Origin: Carnegiea gigantea
Lineage: Eukaryota > Streptophyta > Magnoliopsida > Caryophyllales > Cactaceae
Assembly: GCA_029747015.1 (NCBI GenBank)
Contig: JAKOGI010000052.1
Coordinates: 748,501 to 812,500 of the forward strand
Length of the DNA stretch: 64,000 nt
Reading direction: 5' to 3'
The notes beneath the pieces were generated by a model. The model was not told the origin of the DNA. It made no database searches and was given only the letters and a program-made list of their open reading frames with translations. Shown in pieces: positions 57,216 through 64,000 of this stretch. How positions within the stretch are numbered: position 1 is the first letter of the stretch; every line of letters starts with the position of its first letter. The position numbers and the translations under genes are program-made.

Positions 57216-59456
57216 ATAAGATCGACGTTTACATACATACATCGAGTAGAAGCATATAGAATATGTCTACTTATAAGATACAACAACGAAATTAAAAATC
57301 AAAAAAACAATTAGTCGATGAAATGTAAAGAGAGAGAATAATAAGAGTTTAGAAGTAATCTAGGTTAAAGTGTGCTGAAGCACTCTCTTTAGAGAGGAAA
57401 CGCCCCCACTGCACTGGTAACATTCTTCTGGTGCGGTCCTCTCCTAAGATTTGACAACCCGTTAGTTCTCTTGGGGTGCAACAAAGAGAACTCTGGACCA
57501 ATAGATAGCCAACGTTCAAAATAATATTTTATGAAATAAATTCAACTTAGCAAATGACTGTCAAAATGTATAAAGGGGTCTATATAGTAGGGATGAAAAT
57601 TTGAATAAGTTATTTTGGCAACTATAGAAAACAAGGTACTAAAATAGAAAGGTCAAAAGTGAAACATTGCTCTACCCTTATTCAACACCAAGGCAAAAGT
57701 AATCTACACTATTATAATAGCAATCTTTCGAAAACGCTAGAATACTACAACGGGAGTGATTTGCAGAAATTTGCATGATCCACATCTTTTGATTAATTGA
57801 CCTGTTTAATCCCAGCTGTTGAAATAACTATTTATGTTCAATTAAAATAATAATTAAAACTAAGGAATAACTTCTTGTAAACGATTAAGCCTCTTCAGCA
57901 CACCCAAAGTCCCACCTCTTCACGTCCCTGCTTTCTCTCCCCAGCTCCCCAATTTTCAGTAATTTCTCACCGTTAGGCTAATTTCTCATTGTCTCAACTA
58001 CCCAGTTCTCTGAAACTCTTATTCTTCTCTACTACTGCATTATCATCTTTATTTTGGATTTCCAAAAAAATATAATATATACAAAATAAAATAATTTGAT
58101 GGCAGATATACAGCTTCTATGCCTCCTAACAAAGCACAATAACTACATCTATAAATTTCACCACTCTCACCATGCTTCATTTTTTTTGCTTTCTACTTTC
58201 TCATGCTTTAAAACACATTCCCTTCCTTAGTCAGCCCCCTTCCACCAGAAATATGCAGTCACATAACAAGGTAAGATCTTGGTGGATAAATTAATATTCC
58301 AATTTATCAAATACATAGTCTTACCATCGATAAACTACTGAATGTTCAGTGTGTGACATAAACACATGCAGAAGGATTCAAGGTTTATGCAAGTTTTATC
58401 TTAGGTAGCCTACTGAAATTTCGACTCCTGTATCTTGCATAACTTCATCTCAAGTTAATGCCCATCATTAATGCCTATAATTATGGATGAGTTTATTAAA
58501 TCATGCACTCAGATTTTCACCTATCAAATTAAATATCTAACATTATTAAAAGCAAAAGCACATATTACTAATTTTTGTAAATAGAAGGAAAAAAAAGCAG
58601 CTATCTTTACTCAAGTAGAAAAACAAAACAGTATAAAGATTTCCACCGAGTAACTAATTATTGAATCAAACAAACTGAAAAAGAAAACCAAAAAGTTTGC
58701 CTTGAAAGCTTTGAATTTCACAACCCATATCTACAACTTACAGGATTCTAACCAATAAGAAATCATTGAATAGACACATATCCTCACCAACATCTCAAAC
58801 ACATGATTCATCTTCGCACATCAATCAAACAGCCATACCAAATCCCAAACTTTAAAAACAAAAGTTAAATATGGAAAACAGTTTATTCCTAGTTATTCAC
58901 TCATTCATTCATTTCCAAATATCTTGCACTTCAAATTACCAAAAATTCCACAGAGATTCTACCAAAATAGAAAGTTCATTACTAACATAAACATAACGGT
59001 GAAATATCATGTATAACTCCATGCAAAATCTAAGTAATGTTCATTACTCACATAAACATAATACCGCAGCATTACATAACCCAGTTCAAATACCCAAAAA
59101 ACCTGTAGAATTACTCTATGAATATCGCATCTACCACAAATCAACCTTATGTAACTAGGATTTAAAAGAAAAATTAAAGAGCTCAAACATATGTAACTAA
59201 TAATACATACACAAAACACCTGCCGATTCAGCACAGCCTTCATACAATCGAAAGCAGCTTTAAAAACATAACCCCACACAACTTCCCAAACACAGATCGA
59301 AAGCAAGATTATATCCAAAATGACCAAATTACTTGAAACCTAAAGTTATTTTGTTATCTCAACCTCAGCCAATACCTAATTACTGAATCGAACAGACCAA
59401 TTATATACATAATTGATATTACATCAGAGTTTACAGAGTACTATTCTACTTACAGA
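57216..59456. other. Intergenic; possible 5' leader near 57900-58275
   Basis: 57890-58020 is C/T-rich like a leader sequence. 58254-58271 reads ATGCAGTCACATAACAAG directly before GTAAGATC, a good splice donor, so a short first exon is conceivable, but no second exon is recognised. 58898-59065 is one copy of a repeat also found at 61139-61310 and 61545-61650. Confidence 0.25.
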
Positions 59457-59461
59457 GTAGA

Positions 59462-60875
59462 TGTTAAGCGATAATTTGTCGCATTTTACATGTCTTTTTC
59501 GCCTAATCTTAGCTCGTATAATAACATAATGTTTAGAGTTTTTCTTGTTTTATTCAGTACTCTTTGAGATTTTTACTTGTTTTGTTTATTCTTATAGGTA
59601 ATAAGTTGAACCAAGCAAATACCGCGAAAAGGGGCGAAAAAGGATCAAAACAGGCGAAAAGACGGAAAACGGAGCCAGCTGGGCAAAACCGGCCAGCAAT
59701 GTGGCATGCCCCCATGTGCCACGTGGCACGGCCATGCCACATGGCACGGTGGGGCCGTGCCACATAGGCACGGTCGTGCCTCTTCCTGTTCGCGTGCGCT
59801 GTTTCGTTCTCGCCGAGTCCTATTTAAACGCACTTCCTTCGTGGTTTTCGGGGGGGTTCTGCTCGTACTTTTCTAGATTAGTTTAGATTAGATTTTAGGT
59901 AATAAAAACCCCATTGAGGGGATTAGATTAGGATTGTATTGAGTTAACTTTAGATTCAAGCACTTAGATTTCGAGTTCTTCGCATCAATCATAAGTCTTC
60001 TCTCCTCTCTCTCTCTATTTCTTGTTTCATTCTTGTATTAGATTTTGTTAATTTAGTTCATATGATTAGTTTTGATTTGATTCAATTATTTAGTTTTTGT
60101 GTTTAATTCATGTTCGATTGTTTTTTAGAATTAGTTTAGTTTCATGCATCCTTGTCTTTAGTTCATGCTTATGTTCTTCGTTAGTTTAGGCTTGGGTTTT
60201 TTAGTTTTGTGATGTTTAATTGGTGGATTGTGTTGGCTTGGATTGTGATTAGCCTCTTGATGGCTAATTAATCTTGTGTTTGGCCTAACCATACCCAATC
60301 TATGCCTAGAACTTAGAGTTTTCCTTCACACCCGCCAAGTGTTCGATGAAATGTTTGAGAGAGCTTTCATCCATATTTTTGGGCGATTGACTTATGCTGA
60401 GAAGTGAGGTCAATTAGCTAGTGTGGGAGAGGGAATAGCCAAGTTCGGGACATGAAAATAGTATCCGAATCGAGTTAGGTATGGGGTTGCTAGTTTTGTG
60501 GTCTAATTGGGCTAACCCCACGAAAATAGGTGGTTAGGCTAACTAGACTAGCTCATGACCTTTGAGAGAGGGCTTGGGTGGTCTTTGATGGTGCAACTGA
60601 TCATTTCTAGTTTGTGATGTAGTTTGGGTAGGTTAGGACTCGTCTTGATTAGTTGGTTCATCCATTGGTCAAATCATAACTCCAAGTCGCTTTTTCTATG
60701 TTTGTTAGCGTAATTTAGTTTTCCATCCTTCGCTTTTGATCTCGCCTAGATTGATACGCTCTAGTGAACTCTAATAGTTAGAAACATAATTTCCTGCGGA
60801 CGACACCCCAAGTACTCAACGATACACCTTGCACTTGGGGTTTATAAATATTAAAACTCTGTTTTATCCCTAACA
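59462..60875 (+). mobile_element. Solo LTR of the Athila/Tat-like family
   Basis: The 1414-bp single LTR (TGTTAAGCGATAATTTGTC...TATCCCTAACA) is flanked by GTAGA on both sides (59457-59461 and 60876-60880). It aligns along its length to the LTRs at 21848-22920 and 25649-26818. With no internal region and a perfect 5-base duplication, it is the product of recombination between two LTRs. It keeps the roughly 130 bases missing from 21848-22920 and has GGCACGGTCGTGCC at 59767-59780. Confidence 0.95.
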
Positions 60876-61058
60876 GTAGAGCATCTTTTTTTAGAACATC
60901 TTTAGATGTTCACCTTATCCAAGTAATAGTATAGATTATGTGCATATTTTAAATTGGGAACAACTTCAAGATACGAATCAGAAGAACACACAGAGAAAAC
61001 ACGGATAAAAAAAGGCCCAACATCCACAGAATACTTTAGAGCATATACTATCAAGCTC

Positions 61059-61074
61059 GGGGGGGGGGGGGGGG
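61059..61074 (+). repeat. Poly-G run
   Basis: Sixteen consecutive G in AT-rich surroundings. Confidence 0.95.
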
Positions 61075-61138
61075 ACTCATCAAATCCGCACTCACTAATT
61101 ATGACTCACACTTATGGATAATAAGAAGGGTTATGACT

Positions 61139-61650
61139 CACACTCATTCATTCATTTTCAAATCTCTTGCACTTCAAATTACCAAAAATTCCACAAAGAT
61201 GCTACCAAAATAGAAAGTTCATTACTCACGTAAACACAATGGTGAAATATCATATATAACTCCATACAAAATCTAAGTAATGATCATTACTCACATAAAC
61301 ATAACGGCTCGAGAAATAGAAAATCCAGAAGTTACTTCTTTTGGAACCGTTGATTTCAAAACCCATATTTGCATCTTACATCTTTTATTTTTGATAATAT
61401 TGGTTGTAATTGGCATTATTGTTCTAGATAGGCATTGTTCTCGATCATATATGTGCACATTTCTTCTATCTTTTCTGATAATATATGTTGTAATTGATAT
61501 TATTGTTCTTCCATTGTTTTAATTGTTTGAGTACTTAAAATATTGGGATACTACCAAATCAGAAAGTTCATCACTCCATGCAGAATCTAAGTAACGTTCA
61601 TTACTCACTAAACATAATGGTGAAATGTCATATATAACTCCATGCAAATT
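61139..61650 (+). repeat. Local repeat cluster (two more copies of the 58.9-kb repeat)
   Basis: 61139-61310 matches 58898-59065 (ATCTTGCACTTCAAATTACC / CTCTTGCACTTCAAATTACC, ATAGAAAGTTCATTACT, AACTCCATRCAAAATCTAAG). 61545-61650 has the same words in a rearranged order. The solo LTR at 59462-60875 lies between the copies. No coding function is apparent. Confidence 0.75.
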
Positions 61651-63440
61651 CATACTTAGAAATACACTAACCTTTTTGATGACTTGCAAATGCAGAAGCC
61701 ACAGTGACCACGATTGGTGAAACAGAAAACATAGTTAGTCTAATGATTAATGTTCACAAAAACGAATAATCCCTAAACACCAAAATTAAGGAATATAATC
61801 CCTAGGAATCCCTATAATGTGCTACACAAAAAGAATTAGTCCAAAAAAAAAAAATGCCCAGAATACCCATGAAATCATCTCTGGGAAAATACAGTTACCA
61901 CTGAAAAACCATCCAATTGCACACATAAAGATAGTACCATGATAATTGCATATAGAAAGATAGTACCACCCAGTCCTGAAAAAGAATGATCACAGAGTCT
62001 CAGGTAGCAGCAAATACAGGCTGTTATCATCCTCGACTTGATTAGTGGATGGGCTAGAGGTGCTACTCTCCAGACCCTAAGGATCACATATCCTGACAAC
62101 CCAGAATTGCACCCAAAAAAAGAGCCCAATGAACTATAAACAGAAAGAAATACACCGAAAATAGGGCTCCATAATCTCCATTTGCTACCTTCTCCCAAAT
62201 AGGGGGTAGCAAGCAAAGAAAACGAAAGAGCTGACTGAAAACCGATTTCAAACTATAACATAATCACATAAAAACTTCATTAAAACCATAAGAACTAGGA
62301 TACAGTACACATTCAATCTACAAACTGTTCTGTCTGGCCTAATCTCTAGGAACACACCCCCAGATCATTCACTACAAGTAGTGAAGCCTGCATCAGGCCA
62401 ACAAGAAATGAATACACAAAAGAAGGCCAGTACCACTAAACAACAATCATCCAAAATCAAGGGCATCCAACAATAGTGTACAGCATCGCAGTAAGTGTAT
62501 GGCAAATCAATTAACTTAAGACTATCATAATGAGGAAATTTTAGAATCAAGAAAATAGAATTGGAAGATGTAAACCATTAAAAATTTATGACATACCTAT
62601 TCATACTAGGATCAACATGAAGAACTACAGTACACATTGAAATACAATACTCTCCCGAAAACCTTCATAATCAACTAGAAAATGCAAAACACATTACTAA
62701 CTTTCATGATTGAAATTGGTGTGCATATTCATAATTTATCACTGGAAAATATAAGCATGTAATTGCTATAGGATTTTGAGAAAATACCTTACTAGCTTAC
62801 GGTAAAGCTTCTAAAACACAATACTTTACTAGCTTATTGAGAAAACGTAAAATACTTAACTAGCTTCTCAAACACATTACTAATTATTATAGAAAATTGA
62901 TGAGATCGATATCGGATGCTCATGCAACTACAGTAAAATATTTTCAATTAATACACAAGGATTTTATCAATTTTTGAGGGTTAAAATAGTTTCCATATAA
63001 GATTAGATCATGCCCATTAGCAAATCAGTACAAACAAATTCATACTTTTTAGAAAAGTCCATGAAGCAATCTTATTTTAAAAAGGAATTTATTATCCCTA
63101 TTTTCAATGTCCAATTTGGTTTAACCTCTTGCTTGATCTTGACAAAATCACTAGCTTACAGTAAAGCAAGAAAAGAAAATTTTCTAACATAGATGGAAAT
63201 TAAAAAAAGAAAACAAGTTAACTACAAAGAATCAACTGTATAACTGTTAACAGAAATGATAATAGATCTCAGAACTATAAAAATCCATATAAAAAAAGTC
63301 AATCCATGTCCAATCCGTTGGATCAGGATGGTCAATTCAAATTCACTTAGGGTGGGATCATATGATCATTTTTGAATCATTACTCTTGAAGAATGTACAG
63401 TGAGAAAAGGAGGGGGGAGAGAGAGAATACAACAATTTGC
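61651..63440. other. Intergenic, no gene supported
   Basis: Only short interrupted frames. A word of about 55 bases (AATACTCTCC-RAAAACCTTCATAATCAA) is present at 62647-62700 and again at 63820-63875. Confidence 0.4.
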
Positions 63441-63441
63441 T

Positions 63442-63567
63442 AGTGCCGACATCCCAAGCCAAGGTGCGATGAAGGGTGCAATGAACCAACATGGAGTACC
63501 ATTCCTTTGAGTGATTTGGTCTTCCTTCTAAGTACAACTCTGCTTGCTTCTCAAACAACCCTACCAT
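63442..63567 (-). pseudogene. First exon (or fragment) of a SAM-dependent methyltransferase gene
   Basis: From ATG at 63567 the minus strand encodes MVGLFEKQAELYLEGRPNHS, then KEWYSMLVHCTLHRTLAWDVGT. This matches the start of the plant class I methyltransferase family related to embryo-abundant proteins, whose members begin with a GLF-KQA-Y motif and continue through a Trp-Asp-x-x-Thr-Gly motif I that binds S-adenosylmethionine. Here the match stops right at WDVGT, before the Gly-rich loop is complete. No canonical GT donor lies there and I find no second exon in the 3 kb that follow, so it is probably a truncated copy. An unusual intron placement is the alternative. Family assignment is from memory of conserved motifs. 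Confidence 0.55.
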
Positions 63568-64000
63568 CACTCTTCTAATCTCTAATTAATTGTAGTGATA
63601 GAAACTTAATTAAAAGAGGAAAAAACTAAAGTTGATGGACCTCTTTATAGTTTATGTATACATACCTAATTCATGCCAAAAACATCTGAAATTACATAAA
63701 TTACATGATCTATGTCATAAAGAAGCTAATTTATTCCAAGGAAGTAAATAGAGCATCTAATTCATGCCAAAGAACCTAATTCATGCCAAAGAAGTAAATA
63801 TATGGAATGACATAGAGAAGTACAATACTCTCCCAAAAACCTTCATAATCAAGTGGAAAATATAAAACACATTGCTTGAGATTGAGGGGGACATTTCATT
63901 CCCTCAAACACACCCCAAAAAAAACTTCATAATCAGATCACGCTCCATTCTTTAGCCTTCACAATCAGATCCTCCCATATCTGCATTCACCACACTCCCA
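63568..64000. other. Upstream of the methyltransferase fragment
   Basis: AT-rich. Contains short direct repeats (CTAATTCATGCCAAAGAA, three partial copies at about 63668-63800). Nothing else is supported. Confidence 0.4.

Noticed and set aside
1..64000. CRISPR arrays, rRNA genes, organelle DNA insertions and telomeric repeats
   Set aside because: No regularly spaced repeats, rRNA-like conserved blocks, plastid or mitochondrial genes, or TTTAGGG arrays were noticed. No convincing intact tRNA was found; the tRNA-like words seen are SINE- or primer-site-like.

Overview
Organism: a repeat-rich eudicot-type plant nuclear genome. The signs are an intron-containing plant VDAC gene with GT-AG introns, Ty1/copia and Ty3/gypsy LTR retrotransposons of plant type, hAT, CACTA and MITE elements, and a small family of secreted cysteine-rich peptide genes. 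I cannot name the species from sequence alone. Only a few thousand bases are host gene; most of the window is nested transposable elements. Layout: 1-7278 is a decayed Ty3/gypsy element (Tekay/Del-like LTR ends, initiator-Met primer site) that carries a (TA)n tract and one CACTA-type end. 7279-9300 holds exon-like pieces on the minus strand that I could not name. 10427-14857 is an intact six-exon VDAC (mitochondrial porin) gene of 274 aa. Its promoter/exon 1 and its 3' flank both show tandem duplication. 15.3-29 kb is a stack of duplicated non-coding segments filled by two hAT-type non-autonomous elements, a hAT deletion derivative with fused transposase ends, a truncated LINE, MITEs, and a 4971-bp gypsy element of the Athila/Tat type. 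Because the segments are duplicated, several insertions can be read directly as filled versus empty sites. 29.3-40.9 kb and 54.3-55.5 kb carry three paralogous two-exon genes for secreted knottin-like peptides. Exon 1 encodes the signal peptide; exon 2 encodes an acidic propeptide and the cysteine domain. Copy 3 (54519-55017) is intact. Copy 1 has a 5.1-kb copia element in its intron and a frameshifted C-terminus. Copy 2 is a pseudogene with a TRIM at the exon 1/intron border, a frameshift in exon 2 and a copia element in its 3' flank. 41282-49585 is an 8.3-kb Athila-like element with only gag and protease. 49.7-54 kb is a dead copia element head to head with a fragment of another. 59462-60875 is a clean solo LTR. 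The last kilobase has what looks like a first exon of a SAM-dependent methyltransferase gene. How it fits together: the only complete host genes I can defend are VDAC and knottin copy 3. The main story is the birth and decay of a small tandem family of disulfide-rich secreted peptides in a retroelement-dense stretch. Three of the five LTR elements with an internal region and identifiable genes keep gag (with or without protease) but have lost the polymerase genes, so they are probably mobilised, if at all, by relatives elsewhere.
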